Positions 1-6,598 of a DNA stretch of 10,270 nucleotides are shown piece by piece (the first letter of the stretch is position 1; every line of letters starts with the position of its first letter). The stretch is from the NCBI GenBank assembly GCA_020430005.1, contig JAGQKQ010000052.1, forward strand, positions 1 through 10,270, written 5' to 3'. A program made the position numbers and the translations under genes. This DNA comes from Candidatus Omnitrophota bacterium (GTDB lineage: Bacteria; Omnitrophota; Gorgyraeia; Zapsychrales; Zapsychraceae). The notes beneath the pieces are model-generated. The model was given only the letters and a program-made list of their open reading frames with translations. It was not told where the DNA came from and made no database searches.

Positions 1-2
1 CC

Positions 3-77
3 TGTTTTCTAGCTTTTGGTGTTTTGGAAACAAAAAAAGCTCTACTAAGGCACCAAGAACTAATGACTAGGAGATAA
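3..77 (+). CDS. Possible 3' end of an upstream gene (partial)
   Basis: This frame is open from the window edge to a TAA at 75-77 and would encode about 24 C-terminal residues ending in ELMTRR. A hydrophobic stretch (CFLAFGVL) is followed by a basic tail, which would suit the end of a membrane or membrane-associated protein. A second frame is also open to a TAG at 68-70, so the choice is uncertain. If real, the gene ends about 40 nt before the GNAT gene and may belong to the same operon. The family cannot be recognised from so little. Confidence 0.35.
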   Translation, partial: CFLAFGVLETKKALLRHQELMTRR

Positions 78-118
78 AAAAGGGGGAAAAGGTGTACGTC
101 CCTAATTAAGGAGTGAAA

Positions 119-739
119 ATGGTTATCGTTGAAGGAGTTTGGGGCTTTTTAAGGCTTATGCAAGAGTCTGATGCCCAGGACATTGTCAACTGGCGTAACC
201 GCGAGGAGGTTGCCCGATGGCTGGTTCAATGGGAGCCTCTTACTGTTGAGGCCCATCTGGCGTGGTTTAAAAAGTCTCAGGAGCAGGGAGACCTTTCTTT
301 TATTTATACGGACGCAAAAACAGAGCAACCCCTGGGATCGGGGGCGCTTTATAATATTGACCGCGAAGAGCGGTCGGCTGAATGGGGCCGGGTTTGTTTT
401 AAGGAAGGAATGAACCCGTTTGGTATTTTGGAAGCCAGTTTTTTGATCCATTGTGTGGCTTTTGAACTCTTGGATATGAAGCGTTTGTTTTGTGCCTGTG
501 CGCAAGCGAATGAATCGGCGGTTCGGTTGAACACCTTTTTGGGCTATCAGGAAATTGGTATATGCCCGCTCGCCTTAAAAACTCCTCACGGCAGTTATGA
601 TTTAATCGATTTTGAAATGCTGCCGGAACATTTCGCGAAACAAAAAGAAGACATTGAACAGTCACTCTACAAAGGCCGTTCTATTCCGCAGTTTTTAACC
701 GCCCATGATGATTTGAAAGACAGTTTGATCTTAAAATAG
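119..739 (+). CDS. GNAT-family N-acyltransferase, PseH/RimJ-like
   Basis: This is predicted to transfer an acyl group from acyl-CoA or acyl-ACP to an amino group. The N-terminus has the pattern of sugar-modifying GNATs such as PseH: LRLM, then NWRN (about residues 25-28), then LTVEAHLAWF (about 41-50), followed by the central strand pair and a C-terminal ANESAVRLNTFLGY helix that matches the GNAT 'N..a..lYeklGF' motif. The usual acetyl-CoA pyrophosphate loop (R/QxxGxG/A) is degenerate here (GMNPFG). I chose ATG 119 because AAGGAG at 108-113 lies 5 nt upstream; the in-frame GTG at 113 overlaps that ribosome site. The product is 206 residues, with a C-terminal extension of about 35 residues beyond the domain. 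It leads a block with ACP, SDR and acyl-AMP ligase genes, which suggests N-acylation of a nucleotide amino sugar; substrate and donor are inferred. A ribosomal-protein or small-molecule acetyltransferase is the alternative. Confidence 0.85.
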   Translation: MVIVEGVWGFLRLMQESDAQDIVNWRNREEVARWLVQWEPLTVEAHLAWFKKSQEQGDLSFIYTDAKTEQPLGSGALYNIDREERSAEWGRVCFKEGMNPFGILEASFLIHCVAFELLDMKRLFCACAQANESAVRLNTFLGYQEIGICPLALKTPHGSYDLIDFEMLPEHFAKQKEDIEQSLYKGRSIPQFLTAHDDLKDSLILK

Positions 740-749
740 AAAGTGTGCC

Positions 750-1046
750 ATGAAAACGGACGAGATAATGAATGTCATTTATGACGTCATCGATGACTTC
801 AATGAAGAGTATAGTGACTATCATCTGGAAAAAACTCCCAATACAATCCTGTTCGGTCCGGGGCGTCAGTTGGATTCCCTCGGATTTGTTAATTTGATCG
901 TCGCTGTTGAAGAACGTCTTTGCGATGAAACAGGGCAATCCCTAACGCTTGCCGATGAAAAGGCGATGAGCCGCCAGAACAGTCCTTTTCGGACCATAGC
1001 CACCTTATCGGAATATATTCAATCCCGTCTGGAGGAACAGTCATGA
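750..1046 (+). CDS. Acyl carrier protein
   Basis: A small acidic helical protein of 98 residues with the phosphopantetheine attachment motif DSLG; Ser43 would carry the 4'-phosphopantetheine arm. It is somewhat longer than a housekeeping AcpP (about 78 residues), with extra length before the DSL motif and in the loop after helix II, as in pathway-dedicated carrier proteins. It starts 10 nt after the GNAT stop and its TGA overlaps the ATG of the SDR gene (ATGA at 1043-1046), indicating translational coupling. With the downstream AMP-forming ligase it probably holds an acyl group for reduction and transfer. Which acyl group is not visible. Confidence 0.88.
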   Translation: MKTDEIMNVIYDVIDDFNEEYSDYHLEKTPNTILFGPGRQLDSLGFVNLIVAVEERLCDETGQSLTLADEKAMSRQNSPFRTIATLSEYIQSRLEEQS

Positions 1047-1747
1047 GTTCCCAGAATGTGATGTTAATTACCGGTTCACGAAAAGGCATCGGCCGCCGAT
1101 TGGTAGAGTATTATACCGGTAAGGGGTGGCAGGTTGTCGGCTGCAGCCGGAAATCGGCTGAGGATTTTAAAGGATACCGGCACATTTGCCTGGATGTGAG
1201 TGACGAAAAAGCCGTTAAAGATTTATTCGCGATGATCCGCAAAGAATATGGACGACTGGACGTTTTGGTTAATAATGCCGGTGTGGCATCAATGAATCAT
1301 AGTCTGTTAACATCCATGGAAACGGTCCAAAAAGTTTTGAACACAAATGTCGTTGGAACATTTTTGTTTTGCCGTGAAGCGGCCAAGTTAATGAAGAAAC
1401 ATAAAACCGGTCGGATAGTAAATTTTTCAACCGTCGCGGTACCTTTGAAACTACAAGGAGAGGCCATTTACGCCTCATCAAAGGCGGCTGTTGTCAGTTT
1501 AACGCAAGTCCTCGCCGGAGAATTCGCGGAATACGGAATAACAGTTAACGCGATAGGACCAACGCCGGTTAAAACAGATTTGATTAATGCCGTTCCTGAC
1601 GAAAAAATTGCGGATCTTCTTAAACAACAGATCATCGGACGGCTGGGAACATTTGATGACATTATTAATGTTATGGATTTTTTTCTTAATCCGGCCAGTG
1701 GTTTTATTACAGGACAGGTGATTTATCTTGGAGGAGTTTCCGGTTAA
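1043..1747 (+). CDS. Short-chain dehydrogenase/reductase, FabG-like
   Basis: A 234-residue classical SDR, likely an NAD(P)H-dependent reductase acting on a 3-oxoacyl group or similar carbonyl. It shows the cofactor motif TGSRKGIG (10-17), an Arg at 36 after beta-2 that suggests NADPH, NNAG (77-80), the active-site Asn102, and YASSK with Tyr143 and Lys147. Counting as in FabG, where Ser lies 13 residues before Tyr, the catalytic serine position holds Thr130, with Ser129 just before it. GGAGG at 1031-1035 is its ribosome site, 7 nt from the ATG. The gene overlaps the ACP stop by 4 nt and the ligase start by 1 nt (TAATG). Reduction of an ACP-bound intermediate is the simplest role; a sugar or polyol dehydrogenase is possible. 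Confidence 0.85.
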   Translation: MSSQNVMLITGSRKGIGRRLVEYYTGKGWQVVGCSRKSAEDFKGYRHICLDVSDEKAVKDLFAMIRKEYGRLDVLVNNAGVASMNHSLLTSMETVQKVLNTNVVGTFLFCREAAKLMKKHKTGRIVNFSTVAVPLKLQGEAIYASSKAAVVSLTQVLAGEFAEYGITVNAIGPTPVKTDLINAVPDEKIADLLKQQIIGRLGTFDDIINVMDFFLNPASGFITGQVIYLGGVSG

Positions 1748-3105
1748 TGATGATTGATTTTCTTTTAAATAATTTTGAGCGGTATAAGAAAGAAGATGCT
1801 GTTGTCTGGCGGGATAAAGTTTATTCTTATGAATGGCTGTTAAACCGGGTTCGTCATTATCAGACAGAAATTCAGACCCGGAATATCGCCCCCGGTGATG
1901 TGGTTGTGCTGGAAGCAGACTTTTCTCCTAATGCCATTGCCGTTTTGCTGGCACTGATTGATCATCGTTCCATTGTTGTGCCTTTAACAAAAACGGTTAT
2001 CTCCAAAAAAGCAGAATTCTTTTCTATTGCGAAACCGGAATATGTTTTAGCTGTTGATTCTGATGATCAAATTTCCCTTTCACGATTGCCTTATGACCCC
2101 GAATATCCTTTCTATAATGTATTGAGAGAGAAAAAACATCCCGGTCTTGTGTTATTCTCATCGGGATCGACGGGAGAAAGCAAGGCGGTTGTGCATGACT
2201 TCGTTTCGATTTTGAATAAATATAAAAAGCCAAGAAAATCTCTGCGGGCAGTTACATTTCTGCTTTATGATCATATTGGTGGAATTAACACCTTATTTTA
2301 TTTGCTGGCTAACGGCGGCTGCGTGATTACCGTTCAGGATAGAAATCCGGATACGGTCTTGTCGACCATAGAACGGTATCGTGTTGAGCTGTTGCCAACA
2401 TCGCCGACGTTTTTAAATTTAATTCTTCTGAGCGAGGCGTATCAGAATTTTGATTTAAGTTCTTTAAAACGGATTACCTATGGAACAGAACCGATGCCCG
2501 AGTCGACATTGAAACGATTGCATGCGGTTTTTCCCGATGTCGATATCCTTCAAACGTATGGACTGTCCGAGGTGGGAATTCTTTCTTCAAAGTCAAAAAG
2601 TTCCGATTCCTTGTGGATGAAGGTTGGGGGGGAAGGTTTTCAAACACGTATTGTCGATGGTATTCTTCATATTAAGGCCGAGAGTAGTATGCTGGGTTAT
2701 TTAAACGCACCGTCGCCGTTTACAGAGGACGGATGGTTTAACACAGAGGATGCTGTTGAACAGGACGGAGAATACATCCGTATTTTGGGAAGAACGTCTG
2801 AATTGATTAACGTCGGTGGACAAAAAGTATATCCGGCGGAGGTTGAAAGTGTTATTCAGCAAATGGAAAATGTTGTCGAGGTTTCGGTTTTTGGAGAAAA
2901 TAATCCGATTACCGGACAAATTGTTTGTGCCCGTGTCACGCCGCGTGTTGAACAAGAGGAGAAAGAATTTATTAAAGGTATAAAGAAATATTGCCGTTCC
3001 CATATGGAATCCTTCAAGGTCCCGGTTAAGGTCTTGCTAACCAGGGATAAACAATATTCCGCCCGTTTTAAAAAACAACGTCTAACCAGTACCAGCCATT
3101 CTTAA
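1747..3105 (+). CDS. AMP-forming acyl ligase (acyl-CoA/ACP synthetase, ANL superfamily)
   Basis: This activates a carboxylic acid as acyl-adenylate and passes it to a thiol, here probably the neighbouring ACP. Visible ANL core motifs are the A3 P-loop-like LFSSGSTGESKAV (136-148), A5 QTYGLSEVG (269-277), A7 WFNTEDAV (330-337) and the A8 hinge GRTSELINVGGQKVYPAEVE (349-368). The usual C-terminal A10 signature (GKxxR) is not present; the end reads ARFKKQRL, where Lys442 or Lys443 may be the catalytic lysine. At 452 residues it is shorter than typical acyl-CoA synthetases (500-600). GGAGGAG at 1730-1736 is the ribosome site; a second ATG at 1750 is also possible. It is the last enzyme of the acyl module. 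The acid substrate cannot be read from the sequence. Confidence 0.85.
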   Translation: MMIDFLLNNFERYKKEDAVVWRDKVYSYEWLLNRVRHYQTEIQTRNIAPGDVVVLEADFSPNAIAVLLALIDHRSIVVPLTKTVISKKAEFFSIAKPEYVLAVDSDDQISLSRLPYDPEYPFYNVLREKKHPGLVLFSSGSTGESKAVVHDFVSILNKYKKPRKSLRAVTFLLYDHIGGINTLFYLLANGGCVITVQDRNPDTVLSTIERYRVELLPTSPTFLNLILLSEAYQNFDLSSLKRITYGTEPMPESTLKRLHAVFPDVDILQTYGLSEVGILSSKSKSSDSLWMKVGGEGFQTRIVDGILHIKAESSMLGYLNAPSPFTEDGWFNTEDAVEQDGEYIRILGRTSELINVGGQKVYPAEVESVIQQMENVVEVSVFGENNPITGQIVCARVTPRVEQEEKEFIKGIKKYCRSHMESFKVPVKVLLTRDKQYSARFKKQRLTSTSHS

Positions 3106-3115
3106 AGTATTATCC

Positions 3116-4468
3116 ATGTCCAGCCAAAATAAAATCAACAAAGCCAAATTAATCGACGGACCTGTCGGACCGCTTCTTATCAAATTAACAGTTCCGATGA
3201 TATGGGGACTGTTTGCGATTATGACGTTTAACCTCGTTGATACGATCTTTATCGGGCAGCTGGGTACAACTCATTTGGCGGCGATTAGTTTCACGTTTCC
3301 TGTCATTATGGTCGTAACGAATTTGGCGATCGGTTTGGGAATAGGGACATCCTCGGCGGTCGCGCGCGCTGTTGGCGAACATGACCTGACCAAGATTCAG
3401 AATCTATCTATCGGTGCTTTAATTCTTTCTCTGGCTGTTGTTGGTACTTGTTTAATCTTGGGATTATTAACCGTTGATCCATTGTTTCGTTTGATCGGGG
3501 CTAATGAAGAGCAAATGGTTTTGATTAAAGATTATATTAACGTATGGTACGGCGGAATGATTTTTCTTGTAGTTCCTATGGTTGGGAATTATATCATTCG
3601 CGCAACGGGGGATATGCTTTGGCCGGGGATTATTATGATTATTTCGTCTTTATTAAATCTGATTCTCGATCCGATTTTAATTTTCGGTATGTTCGGATTT
3701 CCTCGTATGGAAATTAAGGGTGCGGCGGTTGCAACCGTTATTGCCTGGGTCTTTACATTTTTTGCTTCAAGTTTCATCTTATATTTTCGCGAGAAATTTA
3801 TTACGCTGCGTCTGCCTCGTTTTTCGACGCTTGTTGACGCATGGAAATCCATCGCGCATGTCGCCTTTCCGGCCGCTGGAACGCATATGATTGTTCCTGT
3901 AGGGGCCGGTATTATTATGAGTATGGTCGCACTGTTTGGAGAAGAGGCTGTAGCGGCATTTGGCGCCGCCAGCCGTGTTGAGATGTTTGCTTTTATTATT
4001 TTTCTGGCGATGTCGGCGATTACCGGTCCGTTTGTCGGACAGAATATGGGGGCAGGCCGCTTTGACCGGATTCTTCACGGTTTGCGGTTAAGCTATCGTT
4101 TTTGTTTATACTTTGGTCTCTTTGAAGCGGTCCTGTTGGCATTATTCGCCGGCCCGATTATGGGATTGTTTGACGACAATCCGGTGGTTATTCATTATGG
4201 TCAAATGTTTCTCTATATTATCCCGGTTGCGTATTTCGCGCACGGGATTATCTTTATTGCTTCGGGCGTTTTTAATGGATCAGGGCATCCTGTTCCGGCG
4301 GTTATCATATCGGTTGCGCGGATGTTCGTTTTATTTATTCCAACGGCGTTTATTTTAAAAAATATTTATGGCCTGACAGGAATCTTTGCGGCGTATACAA
4401 TAACAACCATAACGGTAGGGGGCATTGCTGCTGCCTGGAGTTATCGGTTTATATTGAAACGGGCATAG
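3116..4468 (+). CDS. MATE-family efflux transporter
   Basis: A 450-residue polytopic inner-membrane protein with about 12 hydrophobic segments in two homologous halves, the standard size for MATE (NorM/DinF-like) cation-coupled exporters. The first half carries the MATE-type LIKLTVPMIWG segment (21-31) followed by VDTIFIGQLGTTHLAA (about 41-56). The second half begins near residue 240 and repeats the pattern around FGAASRVEMFAF and GPFVGQNMGAGRFDR. It starts 10 nt after the ligase stop, so it is probably co-transcribed; no strong ribosome site precedes the ATG. In this context it could export the product or a lipid-linked intermediate of the acyl module, but MATE proteins are also general drug and toxin exporters and linkage alone does not decide. 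Confidence 0.92.
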   Translation: MSSQNKINKAKLIDGPVGPLLIKLTVPMIWGLFAIMTFNLVDTIFIGQLGTTHLAAISFTFPVIMVVTNLAIGLGIGTSSAVARAVGEHDLTKIQNLSIGALILSLAVVGTCLILGLLTVDPLFRLIGANEEQMVLIKDYINVWYGGMIFLVVPMVGNYIIRATGDMLWPGIIMIISSLLNLILDPILIFGMFGFPRMEIKGAAVATVIAWVFTFFASSFILYFREKFITLRLPRFSTLVDAWKSIAHVAFPAAGTHMIVPVGAGIIMSMVALFGEEAVAAFGAASRVEMFAFIIFLAMSAITGPFVGQNMGAGRFDRILHGLRLSYRFCLYFGLFEAVLLALFAGPIMGLFDDNPVVIHYGQMFLYIIPVAYFAHGIIFIASGVFNGSGHPVPAVIISVARMFVLFIPTAFILKNIYGLTGIFAAYTITTITVGGIAAAWSYRFILKRA

Positions 4469-4470
4469 TC

Positions 4471-4487
4471 TTCTAACACTTTTAGAA
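4471..4487 (+). other. Small inverted repeat between the MATE and hypothetical genes
   Basis: TTCTAA and TTAGAA form a 6-bp inverted repeat with a 5-nt loop, filling most of the 23-nt gap before the next ATG. There is no following T-run, so it is not a convincing terminator. It could weakly mask initiation of the next gene, or be chance. Confidence 0.25.
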
Positions 4488-4491
4488 TGAT

Positions 4492-5088
4492 ATGAAATAT
4501 TTAAAAAATATAGTTCTTATTTTGATTATCGTGGGCGGGATCTATTACCAATGGTCACACAGTATCTGGGTTAGGGATAACCCGGATGGGGCCTTGCGTT
4601 CTCAGCCGGTTCAGAGCGAGTCGGCGTTACCATCTTCCTTTACACATAAAGATTATACTATTATTCCAAAGGCTTATTTTAATATTAAAGCGCGGGTATT
4701 AAGCCGCAAACGTTATTTTTTGGGCAGAGAAACAGACTTGGTGCCGGTCGATTTGGCATTGGGTTGGGGGGTGATGTCGGATTTTAAGGTATTGAAAGAA
4801 CTGAAAATTTCCCAATCCAATCGCTGGTATTTTTATCGCTATAGTGAACCGCCGATTTTAAAGAGTGAGATTGCCTCGCATAGTGCCAATATGCACCTTA
4901 TTCCTGCCGATAAAGAAGTGGCCAAGGCCATTCAAAGCGTCCGGAAAGGGGAGATTGTTTCTTTTAAGGGATATTTAGTGAATGTTTCGGCCAAAGACGG
5001 ATGGCATTGGAACAGCTCCTTGAGCCGTACGGATACAGGAGCGCATGCCTGTGAGCTTGTGTGGGTAAAAGAGTTTCAGGTGGAATAA
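4492..5088 (+). CDS. Membrane-anchored conserved-looking protein of unknown function
   Basis: A 198-residue protein with one N-terminal hydrophobic segment (about 5-19, after a Lys-containing start), which reads as a signal anchor facing the periplasm. The rest is soluble and rich in Trp and Tyr. Blocks that look strongly constrained are WGVMSD (92-97), ISQSNRWYFYRY (106-117), SANMHLIP (131-138) and GWHWNSSLSRTDTGAHACE (170-188). A GEIVSFKGYLV segment (153-163) hints at a small beta-barrel such as an OB fold, but this is weak. I recognise the pattern as that of widely distributed uncharacterised proteins but cannot name a function. It lies 23 nt after the MATE gene and is probably the last gene of the block, before a new promoter at 5130. 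Confidence 0.8.
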   Translation: MKYLKNIVLILIIVGGIYYQWSHSIWVRDNPDGALRSQPVQSESALPSSFTHKDYTIIPKAYFNIKARVLSRKRYFLGRETDLVPVDLALGWGVMSDFKVLKELKISQSNRWYFYRYSEPPILKSEIASHSANMHLIPADKEVAKAIQSVRKGEIVSFKGYLVNVSAKDGWHWNSSLSRTDTGAHACELVWVKEFQVE

Positions 5089-5129
5089 TCATAAAAAATA
5101 GTGAATTCGGTGTAATTGAAGCAATTTAT

Positions 5130-5138
5130 TGTTATAAT
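5130..5138 (+). promoter_or_regulatory. Extended -10 promoter for the outer-membrane protein gene
   Basis: TGTTATAAT is a perfect extended -10 element (TGnTATAAT) in the 102-bp gap before the beta-barrel gene. Extended -10 promoters need little -35 contact, and none of good quality sits 17 nt upstream. Transcription would start near 5145, leaving a leader of about 46 nt that contains AAGGAG at 5180-5185, 5 nt before the ATG. Confidence 0.6.
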
Positions 5139-5190
5139 AAAAGCCGTATATTAAGGAAAATCTTTTCAGGAAAAATTTTAAGGAGAAACT

Positions 5191-6036
5191 ATGATTAAGA
5201 AATTATTTTTATTTTTAAGTGTGACGTTACTGATTATAGCGGGAATATCTGTTAACGCGCAGGCCAGTCCTAAGGATAATGTTGATCTGGCGGCCGAAGT
5301 TTATTATTTTAATTATGAAGAGCCTGGATTTATGGAGGACACCGGGATGTTTTATGGACTGGCCGGTGTTTATACCAGATATTTCAGTTCATTTTTAGGT
5401 CAGGACGCGACTGTGGAGGATGATCCGTTCCTTTTACAGTTAGACGGGCGCTTTGCGTTTGGTATTGTGGATTATACCTCGGTCAATAGCGGTTCGTTAG
5501 ATGGTATTAACGATTTTGTTTTTGAAGGCCGGATTCTTGGCGGTTATGAAGCCGCGCTTGGAAAAATGACCATTTTGAAACCCTATACCGGTATTGGTTA
5601 CCGCTATTTAAATGATGATTCTTCGGGAGAGATTACAACAACAGGACACGCGGGTTATGAGCGCGAGTCCAATTACATTTATATTCCGGTAGGTGTGGAT
5701 TTAGTGACACCGATTACGACCTCATGGACATTTGGAGTTAATGTAGAATTTGATATTTTTCTTTATGGCCGGCAAAAAAGCCATCTGGGTGACGCTGTTG
5801 CCGGTTTAAATTCGGTCGAAAATGACCAGGATCAGGGATATGGCGCCCGCGGATCTCTGGAGTTTCGTCGGGAAGATGAAAATTTTGATATATTTATTGA
5901 ACCGTTTGTCCGTTTTTGGCATATTGACGATTCTGACATTTCGCCTATTACCTACGGTGGTGTTTTAACGGGTTATGGTTTGGAACCGGAAAACGAGACA
6001 TTGGAAACAGGTCTGCGTTTAGGTTTGAATTTCTAA
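5191..6036 (+). CDS. Predicted outer-membrane beta-barrel protein
   Basis: A 281-residue exported protein. Residues 1-25 are a signal peptide (KK, hydrophobic core LFLFLSVTLLIIAGI, cleavage after AQA). The mature part alternates short amphipathic strands with polar turns rich in Gly, Asp, Tyr and Phe, for example YTGIGYRYL and TSWTFGVNVEFDIFLYG, and ends TGLRLGLNF. The terminal Phe is the classic signal for barrel insertion by the BAM machinery. The size would suit roughly 10-12 strands. It has its own extended -10 promoter and an intrinsic terminator directly after it, so it is a single-gene unit. Function (porin, adhesin or structural) cannot be told from the sequence. Confidence 0.8.
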   Translation: MIKKLFLFLSVTLLIIAGISVNAQASPKDNVDLAAEVYYFNYEEPGFMEDTGMFYGLAGVYTRYFSSFLGQDATVEDDPFLLQLDGRFAFGIVDYTSVNSGSLDGINDFVFEGRILGGYEAALGKMTILKPYTGIGYRYLNDDSSGEITTTGHAGYERESNYIYIPVGVDLVTPITTSWTFGVNVEFDIFLYGRQKSHLGDAVAGLNSVENDQDQGYGARGSLEFRREDENFDIFIEPFVRFWHIDDSDISPITYGGVLTGYGLEPENETLETGLRLGLNF

Positions 6037-6057
6037 AAGCTCTTCGAAAAGATTAAC

Positions 6058-6090
6058 AAAAAGGCATCCGGTTTATATGGATGCTTTTTT
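6058..6090 (+). terminator. Intrinsic terminator after the beta-barrel gene
   Basis: GCATCC (6064-6069) and GGATGC (6079-6084) form a perfect stem with a 9-nt loop, followed by six Ts (6085-6090). The stem extends through AAAAAG/TTTTTT. It begins 22 nt after the stop codon at 6036 and precedes the ATG of the next gene by 13 nt, so that gene needs read-through or its own start. Confidence 0.85.
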
Positions 6091-6103
6091 GTTGGAGTAA
6101 CCG

Positions 6104-6586
6104 ATGATGAAAAAGATTTTTCTTTGCTGGTCCATATTATTTTTTATACCGGCCATTGTTTGCGCTTCGGCGTCTATGCCGAAAGAAGAGGGGCAGCAGC
6201 GGGAATATGTTCAGGGAGAATTAATTGTAAAGTTTCACAGCGAGTCGATTCATATTGAGCAAATTGAAGAAGTTATTAACGGAACACGCGATATTGCTGA
6301 TTTGGATATGGGAATTTATCTGAACAATCTCGCCCGTCAAAATGAACTGGTAAGCATTGAACGGGTTTTTTCTCATGTAATGTCTGATGAGGAAATCGCT
6401 GAGAAATTTCCTGAACGGGCCAAGCGCAGGCCGAAAAACGCCGAGACTTCCGACATCAAACCCACCTATCTGTTCAAATTTAATAAGGCATCCATGAATT
6501 TAAAGGTCCTTGCCCTGCAGTTTATGAAAGACGGAAACGTTGAATACGCCCAGGTTAATCAAGTTATCACCATCCAATCTCAATAA
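6104..6586 (+). CDS. Secreted small protein resembling a stand-alone subtilase (S8) propeptide
   Basis: A 160-residue protein with a signal peptide (about 1-23; core IFLCWSILFFIPAIVC, likely cleavage after ASA). The mature part has the two signature ends of fervidolysin-type S8 protease prodomains: YVQGELIVKF (35-44) near the start, and a C-terminal module TYLFKFNKASMN followed by NVEYAQVNQV (145-154), matching the 'vYllk...dp.VeyAepN' pattern. No catalytic Asp/His/Ser domain follows: the stop at 6584-6586 is 12 nt from the convergent comM end. Free propeptides of this kind can act as protease inhibitors or folding chaperones; that role is inferred. GGAG at 6094-6097 serves the ATG at 6104 (a second ATG at 6107 is possible). 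It lies directly behind the terminator at 6058-6090. A decayed protease gene is the alternative. Confidence 0.65.
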   Translation: MMKKIFLCWSILFFIPAIVCASASMPKEEGQQREYVQGELIVKFHSESIHIEQIEEVINGTRDIADLDMGIYLNNLARQNELVSIERVFSHVMSDEEIAEKFPERAKRRPKNAETSDIKPTYLFKFNKASMNLKVLALQFMKDGNVEYAQVNQVITIQSQ

Positions 6587-6598
6587 GTGTCGTTGGTC

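Noticed and set aside
1043..3130. The shared start MSSQN of the SDR and MATE proteins as a sign of common origin
   Set aside because: The codons differ and the proteins are unrelated after the fifth residue; coincidence.
5116..5121. TTGAAG as a -35 box for the beta-barrel gene
   Set aside because: It lies only 11 nt from the TATAAT; sigma-70 promoters need about 16-18 nt. The extended -10 explains the promoter without it.
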